Positions 6,074 to 15,096 of a stretch of 37,078 nucleotides of DNA are shown here, in pieces. The stretch is from Prevotella sp. (lineage in GTDB: Bacteria > Bacteroidota > Bacteroidia > Bacteroidales > Bacteroidaceae). The notes below the pieces were generated by a model. It searched no databases, was not told the DNA's origin, and worked only from the letters and a program-made list of their open reading frames with translations. The stretch lies in contig SUYI01000036.1 of assembly GCA_015060485.1 (NCBI GenBank), forward strand, positions 1 through 37,078, given 5' to 3'. Each line of letters starts with the position of its first letter. Within the stretch, counting starts at the first letter, position 1. A program made the position numbers and the translations under genes.

Positions 6074-9000
6074 GGTGATATGTTGGTAGTGTTAGGGTAA
6101 TTATGTTTAGAGATGAGAGTTTAGAGTTTAGAGATGAGAGTTTAGAGTTTAGAGTGATACCGCAGGCACGACGATGGGTGGCGTCGCCATGATCGCGCAC
6201 AATCTGCCGACAGCGCAGGTAGTCGATTTCCGACAACGGCTCCTGACGGGTCACGGTGAAGACGATGTAGTGGTCGTCCTTCTGCTGGGCCTCGACGGTC
6301 TGGGGCTTCAGCATGTCGGCCAGATAGCGCAGCATGTTGTCGTTGCCCAAGACGGGATGTCCCAGGAACGTGGTTCGCGTGACGTGCAGCTTGACCTGTT
6401 CGACCTGACGCATGGCCTGCGCGCTGAGCATGCCATAGAGCTCGCGGTAGTAAAGGGTGACTTCGGACAGCGAACCGACATCGCCCTTGTCGACAAGCTG
6501 GCGGATGTGCGAGGGATAGTACATCGTCTCGTGCTTCAGCGCCGACAGACAGTTGTCGAGCACGCTGTTGGCCACATGCAACTTGGAATCCTCGAGTTCG
6601 GCACGTCGCAACTCGTCGTCGGCCAGCTCAAGATTGTCGAGCTGCATGCGCTCGCGGCAATGGCGGTCGTAGAGCCTGTGGCGGTAGTAGAGCATGTAGT
6701 AGGCAGGCACGATGAGCAGCAGGATGACCACAAGCAGGATGATGGCGATGCGCTTGTTAGACTGCGACTGCTGCATGATGCGGCAATAGTCGGTCAGCGT
6801 GTTGTCGGCCGAGAGTTCCTTGAACAGCTGGGTATACACCTTATTATTATACGCGTATAGCTGCCATTCGTGGAGTGCAAGGGCCGCCACGGCACTCTCG
6901 TTGCGGATGTCGAGAATGACCTGATAGTTGACGTCGACGCTGTCGTGCAGCCATTGTATCTCGGCAGGCAGGGGCGAGGTGTCGCCATTAGCCTGCATCA
7001 GCAGCTGGCCCTTGGGATGGCGCTGCAGATAGGCATGATTGAGACATTCGCGGCAGGAGTCGGCAAACTGGAGCGTGCGCTGGTACTGCCCGTTGATGTT
7101 GCAGAAATAGGCCGAATCGGCAAAGACGTGAGCCTTGCTCTGATAGTCGACAGCCATGGCCGGCAGACATCCTAAGAAACCTAAAATACCTACCAAACCT
7201 ACAATACCTACCCAAACCCTCTTAACGCCCTTTGGCAGGCGGAAGAAGAATCGCGAGCCCCTACCCTGCTGGCTTTCGGCCGACAGCTGGCAGACGCTGA
7301 ACAGCTGGCTCATTTTGCGGTACTTCTCGATGATGCCCTTACAGTTCATGAGTCCGAAGCCGTGGTCGCCAATGACCTTGTGGTCGAAGACGTGGGCAAG
7401 CTGTTCGGGAGCCATGCCACAGCCCGTATCGCGGACGCTGAGCTCGACATAGTCGTCCTGTTCGGAGGCAGAGACGGTGACCTCGCCGCCCTGTGACGTG
7501 AATTTGCGGGCATTGTCGGCCAGCGTATTGATCATGAAAAGGGTCAGCACGCGGTCGGCCTTGACGACAGCACCGGTAGGTTCCACCGTGAGCGTGACGC
7601 CCTTAATTTCGAACGATGTGCGACCACGGGCCACGATGTCGAACAGCGGTTGCAGGGGGAAGCTCTCGATATGGAGATTCAACTCACCCTGACGCAACTG
7701 AATCCACTGTGTCAGCATGTCGTTCTGCTCGTTGATCTTATCGGTCAGCTCGCGGATGTAATCCAGGCTTTCCTGACGGTCGCCGCCATCGGCACGATCG
7801 AGACGGCTCACCTCATGGCGAATGCGGTCGATGAACGGCAGGATGCCCATCACCATCGACACCTTGGCACGCTGGTCGAGATGGCGGCGCTCGGAGCGCT
7901 CGACACTCAAGCGGCGCACCTGCAGGTCCTCGGCTTTCTGCTCCAGCAGGTCGACCAGCTGGTAGTCGTCCTTGCTGCGACGGTTGAGGTAGTTAAAGAG
8001 CCACAATAGGAACAGCAGCAACACGATGGCACAGACAACAGCAATGAGCATCCAGTTAAGCTGTTCGGAAGCCTTGTCGTACTGGGCGGCACGAGCCTCC
8101 AACTCACGGTCCTGACGGGTCTGTTCCTGAATGTCGAGATAAAGGTTGCGGTTATAGTCGCTAGCCGACTTGTCGTTCAGGGCAGCATAAGCCACGCTGA
8201 GCTGCTCGCGGATGCTGGCCACCAGGTCGGGAGCCTGATTGATGATGCTGTCGGACAGCGCCTTGTTCAAATGCTCGAGGGCCATCACGTCGTCGCCCAG
8301 CGCATGATAGCACGACGCTAAGGTACGATGGGCACCGGCAATCTGGTAGATGTCGCCATAGGCCTCGAACAAGCGCAGTGCCTCCTGGGCCAGTTGCAGG
8401 TCGCCGGTATGGTCGGCCAAAGCCTCCTTGGCCTGCGCCTCGAAATAGGGATAATGGAACCGTTGGGCAATTGTCAGACAGCGCGTCAGATGCTCCATTT
8501 CCTCCTGATAGATATCGTCGGGACTGCCTTCGGTAATGATGCCACCGGCACCGATATTATACAAGTAGTTCAGGTATTGCGCCGTGTCGCGACGCACCTC
8601 GTTGGGATCAATGGCCATCAGAGCGTCGATAGACTGATTCTCCAGGCCCACATAATAATAATAGGTGGAGTTGACGATGGCGAACTCGGTCTCGGCATAA
8701 AGCAACCGCTCCTGCTGACGGTCGTCCAACTGGTTGCGCTCCTCGTCGATACGCTTCATGCAAGTGATGGCACGTTCGCGGAAGTCGTGGAAATCCTTGT
8801 TATGGGAGCGGCGCTGACAGAGACGCATCTGCTGAACGTAGCACACCAAGAGTTCCAACTGGTTGTCGGTCATCTCGGGAATCTGGTTCAGATAGTCCTC
8901 AGCAGCCTGATAGTCCATCCTGACCATCTTGACGAAGGCCAGATTGTTCACACCCTCAGCGGTATTCTTCGCCGCCGAAGCATAGTACTCTACGGAGTCA

Positions 9001-9125
9001 ATGTCACGATAATGATAGGCATAAGATAAAATATTCAGCCTGTCCATCGCCTGCCTATCGGGCGATGAACAAGCTGAAAAGACAATTAGTGCTAACAGCG
9101 AATTAAGCGCGAGCCTTAGCCACAT
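6060..9125 (-). CDS. Large hybrid-topology sensor histidine kinase (DUF5112/DUF5113-like)
   Basis: 1021 residues. A lipoprotein-like signal ([10 protein letters not shown], Cys near 19) leads into TPR-like helices to ~340 and a membrane segment near 357-378. A coiled region containing H437 ([10 protein letters not shown]) comes next. The HATPase_c domain has an N box ([11 protein letters not shown], ~530), G1 (DTGCGM, ~565) and G2 (GFGLMNCKG, ~590). A second membrane segment follows (~635-657), then an exported domain, a third membrane segment (~791-813), and a cytoplasmic helical tail with [12 protein letters not shown] (H865). The layout resembles Bacteroidales DUF5112/DUF5113 kinases. The phosphoacceptor could be H437 or H865. 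The start overlaps eda by 23 bases; the lipobox supports this ATG. Two tandem repeats lie in frame (6105-6156 and 7178-7213). Confidence 0.82.
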   Translation of the reverse strand: MWLRLALNSLLALIVFSACSSPDRQAMDRLNILSYAYHYRDIDSVEYYASAAKNTAEGVNNLAFVKMVRMDYQAAEDYLNQIPEMTDNQLELLVCYVQQMRLCQRRSHNKDFHDFRERAITCMKRIDEERNQLDDRQQERLLYAETEFAIVNSTYYYYVGLENQSIDALMAIDPNEVRRDTAQYLNYLYNIGAGGIITEGSPDDIYQEEMEHLTRCLTIAQRFHYPYFEAQAKEALADHTGDLQLAQEALRLFEAYGDIYQIAGAHRTLASCYHALGDDVMALEHLNKALSDSIINQAPDLVASIREQLSVAYAALNDKSASDYNRNLYLDIQEQTRQDRELEARAAQYDKASEQLNWMLIAVVCAIVLLLFLLWLFNYLNRRSKDDYQLVDLLEQKAEDLQVRRLSVERSERRHLDQRAKVSMVMGILPFIDRIRHEVSRLDRADGGDRQESLDYIRELTDKINEQNDMLTQWIQLRQGELNLHIESFPLQPLFDIVARGRTSFEIKGVTLTVEPTGAVVKADRVLTLFMINTLADNARKFTSQGGEVTVSASEQDDYVELSVRDTGCGMAPEQLAHVFDHKVIGDHGFGLMNCKGIIEKYRKMSQLFSVCQLSAESQQGRGSRFFFRLPKGVKRVWVGIVGLVGILGFLGCLPAMAVDYQSKAHVFADSAYFCNINGQYQRTLQFADSCRECLNHAYLQRHPKGQLLMQANGDTSPLPAEIQWLHDSVDVNYQVILDIRNESAVAALALHEWQLYAYNNKVYTQLFKELSADNTLTDYCRIMQQSQSNKRIAIILLVVILLLIVPAYYMLYYRHRLYDRHCRERMQLDNLELADDELRRAELEDSKLHVANSVLDNCLSALKHETMYYPSHIRQLVDKGDVGSLSEVTLYYRELYGMLSAQAMRQVEQVKLHVTRTTFLGHPVLGNDNMLRYLADMLKPQTVEAQQKDDHYIVFTVTRQEPLSEIDYLRCRQIVRDHGDATHRRACGITLNSKLSSLNSKLSSLNIITLTLPTYHHGQV
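6105..6156 (-). repeat. 21-bp tandem repeat inside the kinase C-terminus
   Basis: Two perfect 21-bp copies (6105-6125, 6126-6146) are followed by a partial copy to 6156. The repeat keeps frame and encodes the heptad NSKLSSL twice. It sits between GI and TLTLP at the extreme C-terminus, where it looks like an insertion or expansion in a tolerant tail. Confidence 0.85.
7178..7213 (-). repeat. 18-bp tandem repeat in a kinase membrane segment
   Basis: Two 18-bp units (7178-7195 and 7196-7213) match at 16 of 18 bases. In frame they encode VGIVGL and VGILGF within the second membrane segment, between the ATPase domain and the second exported domain. Confidence 0.75.
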
Positions 9126-9771
9126 AACCGAGTGCCTCCTTGCACTTGTCGGTCACATACTGCCAGTCGCCGGCCTTCACCTTGTCGGAGGGGAAGAGCT
9201 TTGAGCCCATGCCTACGCAGAATACGCCGGCCTTGAACCACTTGGTGAGGTTCTCCTCCTCGGGAGCTACGCCACCCGTCACCATGATCTTCGACCAAGG
9301 CATGGGAGCCATCAGACCCTTGATGAGGTTCGGACCTACAACGTCGCCGGGGAACACCTTGGTGAAGTCGCAGCCGACCTCCTGTGCCTTGCCAATCTCA
9401 GACGGTGTGAGACAACCTGGGCAGTAGGTCACGCAACGACGGTTGCAGACAATAGCGATGTCGGGGTTGAACAACGGACCAACGACGAAATTGGCACCCA
9501 GCTGGATGTACAGCGATGCGGTGGGAGCGTCAACAACGCTACCGATACCGAGAGCCAGCTCGGGGCACTCCTTATTGACCCACTTTGACAGCTCGCCGAA
9601 CACCTCGTGAGCGAAGTCACCGCGATTGGTGAACTCGAAAGCACGGACACCACCCTCGTAGCAGGCCTTAACAACGTTCTTGCAAACTTCTACGTCCTTG
9701 TTGTAGAACACAGGAACCATAGGTGCTTCGGCAATCTTTGCCATCACCTGAAACTTATCAAACTTTGCCAT
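9103..9771 (-). CDS. eda: KDPG/KHG aldolase
   Basis: 222 residues, a class I aldolase with a TIM barrel. It cleaves 2-keto-3-deoxy-6-phosphogluconate to pyruvate and glyceraldehyde-3-phosphate, and often 4-hydroxy-2-oxoglutarate as well. Visible motifs are [24 protein letters not shown], the Schiff-base lysine K138 ([10 protein letters not shown]), and the phosphate-binding IMVTGGVAP with [11 protein letters not shown]. It lies 2 bases after the DUF4177 gene and downstream of kdgK, whose product is its substrate. The cytoplasmic pair completes the last two steps of hexuronate breakdown. Its 3' end overlaps the start of the sensor kinase. Confidence 0.95.
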   Translation of the reverse strand: MAKFDKFQVMAKIAEAPMVPVFYNKDVEVCKNVVKACYEGGVRAFEFTNRGDFAHEVFGELSKWVNKECPELALGIGSVVDAPTASLYIQLGANFVVGPLFNPDIAIVCNRRCVTYCPGCLTPSEIGKAQEVGCDFTKVFPGDVVGPNLIKGLMAPMPWSKIMVTGGVAPEEENLTKWFKAGVFCVGMGSKLFPSDKVKAGDWQYVTDKCKEALGYVAKARA

Positions 9772-9773
9772 AA

Positions 9774-9911
9774 TTACTCTTTATATTCACGTTTGAAATA
9801 ATATGTACCACACTCGACAGCTACTAGTTCCCAGCCTTCAAAGCCGAGTTCATTCAATTTCTTCTCTACACCGACGAGTCGGGTCACTACCTTATATTCA
9901 AACTGTTTCAT
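9774..9911 (-). CDS. DUF4177-like microprotein, 45 aa
   Basis: This short frame runs from an ATG at 9909-9911 to a TAA at 9774-9776. Its ends read [20 protein letters not shown] and FKREYKE, with [13 protein letters not shown] in between. The pattern YKVV near the start, LN-LG-EGWELV in the middle and FKR near the end matches the small DUF4177 family, whose function is unknown. It sits 12 bases after kdgK and 2 bases before eda on the same strand, so it is certainly in the operon. A ligand-binding or regulatory role in sugar-acid metabolism is possible but is only inferred from position. Confidence 0.85.
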   Translation of the reverse strand: MKQFEYKVVTRLVGVEKKLNELGFEGWELVAVECGTYYFKREYKE

Positions 9912-9923
9912 AATTATCTATTA

Positions 9924-10946
9924 TTATCTCTGAACGCGTCCGTTAGCATTACCACCTGCGAGAGACTCTACTTCGTCAACACCTACCAGGTTGAAGTCAC
10001 CGTTGATGGTGTGCTTCAGAGCAGAAGCTGCTACAGCAAACTCAAGAGCCTCGCCCTGTGTCGGCTTGGTGAGCAGACCATGAATCAGGCCACCCGAGAA
10101 CGAGTCACCACCACCTACGCGGTCGATGATCGGGTTGATCTCGTAACGCTTTGACTGATAGAACTCCTTACCATTGTAGATAAGAGCCTTCCAGCCGTTG
10201 AATGTAGCGCTGTAGCTCTCGCGGAGTGTAGAAACAACATACTTGAAGCCGAACTCCTGCATCATCTGCTTGAAGATACCCTCGTAGCCTGCAGCATCGG
10301 TCTGGCCACCCTCAACGTCAGCATCGGGCTTGAAACCAAGGCAGAGTTCAGCGTCCTCCTCGTTACCGATGCAGACATCAACATACTGCATCAAGGGACG
10401 CATGATAGAGATGGCCTTCTCAGAGGTCCACAGCTTCTTGCGGAAGTTCAGGTCAACAGAAACTGTCACACCATTACGCTTGGCAGCCTCGCAAGCCAGC
10501 TTGGTGAGCTCAGCAGCCTTGTCGCTGATGGCCGGTGTAATACCTGACCAGTGGAACCAGGCAGCGCCCTGCATGATCTTATCGAAATCGAAATCCTTGG
10601 GATCAGCCTCGGCGATAGAAGAGTGAGCACGGTCGTAGATTACCTTTGAAGGACGCATCGAAGCACCAGTCTCAGCATAGTACAAGCCTACACGGTCGCC
10701 ACCACGGGCAATGAACTCGGTATTAACACCATAACGGCGGAGTGCGTTCACGGCAATCTGTCCTATCTCGTGCTTGGGCAGCTTTGAAACGAAATAAGCC
10801 TCGTGACCATAGTTTGCCACGCTGACTGCCACGTTAGCCTCACCACCGCCAGGGATGATGCGGAATGATTCACTCTGAATGAAACGGTCGTTGCCCATGG
10901 GCGAAAGGCGGAGCATAATCTCACCTAATGTTACAATTTTTGCCAT
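9924..10946 (-). CDS. kdgK: 2-keto-3-deoxygluconate kinase (PfkB family)
   Basis: 340 residues. A ribokinase/PfkB fold is shown by the N-terminal GEIMLRLSP, the PGGGEANVAV signature near residue 33, and the C-terminal DRVGGGDSFSGGLIHGL near 275-291, which holds the catalytic Asp and anion hole. It phosphorylates 2-keto-3-deoxygluconate, made from galacturonate or glucuronate, to give the aldolase substrate. It is first in the operon with the DUF4177 gene and eda. A perfect promoter lies at 10991-11022, with ACGT-rich motifs upstream (11039-11061) that resemble those before uxaB. Confidence 0.94.
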   Translation of the reverse strand: MAKIVTLGEIMLRLSPMGNDRFIQSESFRIIPGGGEANVAVSVANYGHEAYFVSKLPKHEIGQIAVNALRRYGVNTEFIARGGDRVGLYYAETGASMRPSKVIYDRAHSSIAEADPKDFDFDKIMQGAAWFHWSGITPAISDKAAELTKLACEAAKRNGVTVSVDLNFRKKLWTSEKAISIMRPLMQYVDVCIGNEEDAELCLGFKPDADVEGGQTDAAGYEGIFKQMMQEFGFKYVVSTLRESYSATFNGWKALIYNGKEFYQSKRYEINPIIDRVGGGDSFSGGLIHGLLTKPTQGEALEFAVAASALKHTINGDFNLVGVDEVESLAGGNANGRVQR

Positions 10947-10990
10947 TTGTTTTAGTATTACGTTAATTTAAAAGTTTGAATTAATGGCTA

Positions 10991-11022
10991 CAAAGTTACG
11001 ACAAATTTTCGTAATGGCCAAA
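10991..11022 (-). promoter_or_regulatory. Promoter of the kdgK operon
   Basis: On the minus strand, TAACTTTG (10991-10998) follows TTTG (11019-11022) with a 20-base spacer. Both match the Bacteroidota consensus. The predicted start is near 10984. The ACGT-rich region just upstream could hold a regulator site. Confidence 0.8.
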
Positions 11023-11038
11023 ATTCGAGCAAAAATAA

Positions 11039-11061
11039 TACGTAAAAATCAACGTAAACGT
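11039..11061. promoter_or_regulatory. Candidate operator: ACGT-rich motifs upstream of kdgK
   Basis: TACGTAAAAATCAACGT is followed by AAACGTT. The uxaB upstream region has the related TACGTAAAATTGATACGT and AAACGTT. Both genes belong to hexuronate catabolism. Here the motifs lie ~55-75 bases upstream of the predicted kdgK start. Binding by a LacI-type or other regulator is inferred. Confidence 0.4.
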
Positions 11062-11079
11062 TTTTTTATGGGATTTCAT

Positions 11080-11110
11080 TTTGTCGTTCTGCAATAATTT
11101 TGTATCTTTG
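11080..11110 (+). promoter_or_regulatory. Promoter of the relA-like gene
   Basis: TTTG (11080-11083), 19 bases, then TATCTTTG (11103-11110), a perfect match. Transcription should start around 11116-11118. This rules out an ATG at 11100 as the start codon and leaves a leader of only about 3-5 bases before the ATG at 11121. Confidence 0.78.
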
Positions 11111-11120
11111 TAGCACGATT

Positions 11121-13328
11121 ATGGATAGATTTGAATTCACCCAGCAGGAAAAGGAAGAAACGCTGACACTATACAACGAAGTCCGCACACTTTTAGGCGA
11201 CTCCTTGAGGAAGGATGACGAGATGCTCATGCGCCATCACTTGACGCGAGCTATCGAAGAGCAGAAAATGCAACGCAACGTATTTGGGCTCAATCCCATC
11301 CTACTCGGCTTTCAGACTGCCCAGCTGGTGCTCGAGGAAATAGGCCTCCGACGTGATGCCGTCATCGCCATCATGTTACGCCCCAGTGTGGAGGAAGGCT
11401 ATCTGACTATCGACGACGTTCAGAGCGACTTCGGTGAATCTGTGGCCCGCATACTGCGCGGTCTGCAACGCATACAACAATTATATAAAAAGAATCCCGT
11501 CATCGAGACGGAGAACTTCCGCAATCTGCTGCTTTCGTTTGCAGAAGATATGCGTGTGATTCTGATTATGATTGCCGACCGTGTGAACCTGATGCGTCAG
11601 ATTCGTGATACCGACCAACAGGAAGCCAAGCATAAGGTCAGCGAGGAAGCAGCTTACCTGTATGCCCCGCTGGCACACAAGCTGGGCCTCTACAAACTGA
11701 AGTCGGAACTGGAGGACTTGTCGCTGAAATATTTGGAGCACGATGCGTACTACCTGATCAAGGAAAAGTTAAGCGAAACAAAGAAAAGCCGCGATGCCTA
11801 TATCGACAGTTTCATCAAGCCCATCGAACAGCGACTGACAGAGGCAGGACTGACCTTCCATATCAAAGGACGCACCAAGTCGATACACTCCATCTGGCAG
11901 AAGATGAACAAACAGAAGTGTCCGTTCGAGGGTGTCTACGACCTGTTTGCCATCCGTATCATATTAGATGCTCCGGCAGAAAAGGAGAAGATGCAATGCT
12001 GGCAGACCTTTGCCATCATCACGTCGATGTACCAGCCTAATCCAAAACGTTTGCGAGATTGGATAAGCGTCCCTAAATCAAATGGTTACGAAAGTCTACA
12101 TATTACCGTTCTTGGTCCTGATCACAAATGGGTCGAGGTGCAGATCAGAACGGAACGCATGGACGAAGTGGCCGAACGCGGCGTGGCAGCCCACTGGCGC
12201 TACAAGGGTGTGAGAAGTGAATCGGGACTCGACGAATGGCTTACCAATATCCGTTCGATGCTAGAGACCAGCGACGGCATGGAGGCCATGGACCAGTTTA
12301 AAATGGACCTCTATGAGGACGAGGTTTTCGTCTTCACACCGAAAGGCGATTTGTATAAATTCCCCAAGGGAGCTACCGTGCTTGACTTCGCGTACCATAT
12401 TCATTCGAAGATAGGCAATTCCTGTACAGGCGCCCGCATCAACGGACGCGTGGTAACCCTGCGTCAACAGCTGCAGAGTGGCGATCAGGTAGAAATCATG
12501 ACCTCGACGAACCAGAAGCCCAAACAGGACTGGATAAACATCGTCAAGACGTCGCGCGCCAAGTCGAAGATTCGCCTCGCCCTGAAGGAGACGCAGGTCA
12601 AAGAAGGACTCTTCGCCAAGGAGATGCTCGAACGTAAGTTCAAGAACCGCAAACTCGACATGGACGACAGTCTGATGCAAGTGCTCATTCGCAAACTGGG
12701 TTTCAAGGAGGTCAGCGACTTCTATCGTCAGATTGCCTCTGGCGAGCTAGACGTTAACCACGTGCTGGACCGATATGTCGAATTGCAACAAGGCGACCAA
12801 CCCGTGACAGGCAATAACGTGGCCGAGAGTGCAGCCAACTTTGTACTCGACGAGTCGCGTCTGCCGAATGCCCACGTGCAGGACGACGTATTGGTCATCG
12901 ACAAAGACCTCAAAGGTCTCGACTACCAGTTGGCCCGCTGTTGTCAGCCCATATACGGCGATTCTGTATTCGGCTTCGTCACCATCAATGGCGGCATCAA
13001 GATTCACCGAACGGACTGTCCCAATGCCCCGGAATTGCGCAAGCGCTTCGGCTATCGTATCGTGAAGGCCAGATGGAGTGGCAAGGGCAGTTCGCAATAT
13101 ACCATTACCCTGCGTGTCATTGGCAACGATGACATTGGCATCGTCAACAACCTGACCAGCATCATTTCGAAAGAAGAGAAACTGGTGCTGCGCTCTATCA
13201 ATATCGATTCGAACGACGGTCTGTTCAGCGGCAATCTCACCATCATGATTGACGACAATACGCGACTGGAGGCACTGATGAAGAAACTCCGTACGGTAAA
13301 AGGCGTCAAGCAGGTTAACAGAATATAA
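11121..13328 (+). CDS. relA: RelA-type (p)ppGpp synthetase with degenerate hydrolase site
   Basis: 735 residues from ATG 11121. The N-terminal HD hydrolase domain is degenerate: the usual HDxxED reads R87-P-S-V-E-E, so the metal-binding His-Asp is gone. The synthetase domain is intact in outline, with KGRTKSIHSIWQKM from residue 249, VYDLFAIRIIL, ISVPKSNGYESLHITV and EVQIRTERMDEVAERG. A TGS domain (FVFTPKGDLYKFPKG, ~395-455), a Cys-rich zinc-finger-like part (ARCCQPIYGD) and a C-terminal ACT domain follow. It should transfer pyrophosphate from ATP to GTP or GDP in the stringent response but not hydrolyse the product. A second, SpoT-like protein elsewhere is expected. I chose the start from the promoter position and the family N-terminus. 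Confidence 0.9.
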   Translation: MDRFEFTQQEKEETLTLYNEVRTLLGDSLRKDDEMLMRHHLTRAIEEQKMQRNVFGLNPILLGFQTAQLVLEEIGLRRDAVIAIMLRPSVEEGYLTIDDVQSDFGESVARILRGLQRIQQLYKKNPVIETENFRNLLLSFAEDMRVILIMIADRVNLMRQIRDTDQQEAKHKVSEEAAYLYAPLAHKLGLYKLKSELEDLSLKYLEHDAYYLIKEKLSETKKSRDAYIDSFIKPIEQRLTEAGLTFHIKGRTKSIHSIWQKMNKQKCPFEGVYDLFAIRIILDAPAEKEKMQCWQTFAIITSMYQPNPKRLRDWISVPKSNGYESLHITVLGPDHKWVEVQIRTERMDEVAERGVAAHWRYKGVRSESGLDEWLTNIRSMLETSDGMEAMDQFKMDLYEDEVFVFTPKGDLYKFPKGATVLDFAYHIHSKIGNSCTGARINGRVVTLRQQLQSGDQVEIMTSTNQKPKQDWINIVKTSRAKSKIRLALKETQVKEGLFAKEMLERKFKNRKLDMDDSLMQVLIRKLGFKEVSDFYRQIASGELDVNHVLDRYVELQQGDQPVTGNNVAESAANFVLDESRLPNAHVQDDVLVIDKDLKGLDYQLARCCQPIYGDSVFGFVTINGGIKIHRTDCPNAPELRKRFGYRIVKARWSGKGSSQYTITLRVIGNDDIGIVNNLTSIISKEEKLVLRSINIDSNDGLFSGNLTIMIDDNTRLEALMKKLRTVKGVKQVNRI

Positions 13329-13372
13329 TCCAAAACGAAATTGACTTTATTAAAACATAAAAACAACTGACA

Positions 13373-14962
13373 ATGAAAAAGTATTTATCCATCTTGACCA
13401 TTTCGCTATTGATGGCTACAACGGCCAATGCGGAGAATGTGACAGCAACAATCCATGCCAACCAGGCGGGAGCGAAAATCAACAAGGAGATCTACGGACA
13501 GTTCTCGGAACACCTTGGTTCATGCATCTATGGGGGACTTTGGGTTGGCGAAAACTCACCGATTCCCAACATCAACGGCTATCGCAAGGACGTGTTCGAG
13601 GCGCTGAAAGTGCTGAAAGTTCCCGTGCTGCGCTGGCCCGGCGGTTGCTTCGCCGACGACTACCACTGGATGGATGGTATCGGTCCAAAAGAGCAGCGTC
13701 CTTCGCTGCGCAACAACAACTGGGGCGGCACCATCGAAGATAATTCGTTTGGTACCCACGAATTCCTGAACCTCTGCGAAATGCTGGGTTGCGAACCGTA
13801 CATCAGCGGAAATGTAGGTAGCGGCACTGTCAAGGAAATGGCCCAGTGGGTAGAATACATGACCAGCGACGGCGACACGCCCATGGCCCGTCTGCGCCGT
13901 CAGAACGGCCGCGAAAAGGCATGGAAGGTTAAGTACTTCGGTATTGGTAACGAGGCATGGGGCTGTGGTGGCAACATGACTCCACAGTACTACTCCGACG
14001 AGTTCCGCAAGTTCAACACCTACCTGCGCGACCAGGGTGACAACAAGCTATATCGCATCGCCTCCGGAGCCAGCGACTATGAGTACGACTGGACCCGCGT
14101 CTGCATGGATCAGATTGGCAACCGCATGCAGGGCATCTCGCTGCACTATTACACCTGCTCGGGATGGAACGGACCGAAGGGGTCTGCCATCAATTTCGAC
14201 AACGACCAGTACTATTGGGCGTTGGGTAAATGCCTGGAGATTGAGGAAGTCATCCAGAAGCACAAGGCCATCATGGACGAGAAAGACCCCAAGGGCAAGA
14301 TTGGTTTGCTCGTAGACGAATGGGGCACTTGGTGGGACGAGGAGCCCGGTACCATCCCCGGCCATCTGTATCAGCAGAACGCCCTGCGCGATGCTTTCGT
14401 GGCTGCCCTGTCGCTGAATGTGTTCCACAAATACACCGAGCGAGTAAAAATGGCCAACATCGCACAGATTGTCAACGTGCTGCAGTCGATGATTCTCACC
14501 GACCAGGAAGGCACAGGTCACATGGTGCTCACCCCAACCTATCATGTATTCGAGATGTATACCCCGTTCATGGAGGCCACCTACCTGCCCGTCGACCTGA
14601 AGAGCGAGGTCGTTGCCGTCAGCAAGGCATACTTCAAGGAGAAGGCAGGCGCCAAAGATGCTGGTTATCGCCCCTGTCCCCTACTCTCTGCCTCTGCCGC
14701 CAAAACGCAGGATGGCAACATCGTGCTAGCCATCACAAACGTCAGCCTCGACAAACCACAGTCTATCGACTTCAACATCGAGGGCTATCAGGCCAGACAG
14801 GTCAGCGGTCGGATCCTGACATCGAAGAATGTGGCCGACTACAACGATTTCCAGCATCCCGATGTGGTGAAGCCTGCCGATTTTAAGGATGCCAGTCTGA
14901 AAAAAGGCGTGCTCACCGTAAAGGTTCCCGCCAAGTCTATCGTCGTGTTGACAGTTAAATAA
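13373..14962 (+). CDS. Secreted GH51 alpha-L-arabinofuranosidase
   Basis: 529 residues with a signal peptide ([20 protein letters not shown]). The GH51 barrel starts with [11 protein letters not shown] and [15 protein letters not shown]. The acid/base is E194 in [12 protein letters not shown], and the nucleophile is E316 in [11 protein letters not shown] beta-sandwich tail ends with [13 protein letters not shown]. It releases arabinose from arabinan or arabinoxylan, probably in the periplasm. No polysaccharide-utilisation transporter lies next to it. It is 44 bases after the relA-like gene and upstream of transketolase, which would help assimilate the pentose. Confidence 0.93.
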   Translation: MKKYLSILTISLLMATTANAENVTATIHANQAGAKINKEIYGQFSEHLGSCIYGGLWVGENSPIPNINGYRKDVFEALKVLKVPVLRWPGGCFADDYHWMDGIGPKEQRPSLRNNNWGGTIEDNSFGTHEFLNLCEMLGCEPYISGNVGSGTVKEMAQWVEYMTSDGDTPMARLRRQNGREKAWKVKYFGIGNEAWGCGGNMTPQYYSDEFRKFNTYLRDQGDNKLYRIASGASDYEYDWTRVCMDQIGNRMQGISLHYYTCSGWNGPKGSAINFDNDQYYWALGKCLEIEEVIQKHKAIMDEKDPKGKIGLLVDEWGTWWDEEPGTIPGHLYQQNALRDAFVAALSLNVFHKYTERVKMANIAQIVNVLQSMILTDQEGTGHMVLTPTYHVFEMYTPFMEATYLPVDLKSEVVAVSKAYFKEKAGAKDAGYRPCPLLSASAAKTQDGNIVLAITNVSLDKPQSIDFNIEGYQARQVSGRILTSKNVADYNDFQHPDVVKPADFKDASLKKGVLTVKVPAKSIVVLTVK

Positions 14963-15096
14963 TGTATCAAAAACGTTATTCTGAGTATCTTTAAACATAA
15001 ATAATACGAAAAATGACTGATGTGTCGAAAAAAATACGTATTTTTGCAAGTGCTAACAGACGAACATCTATCATTTTCAAATAAAAATTATTCATT

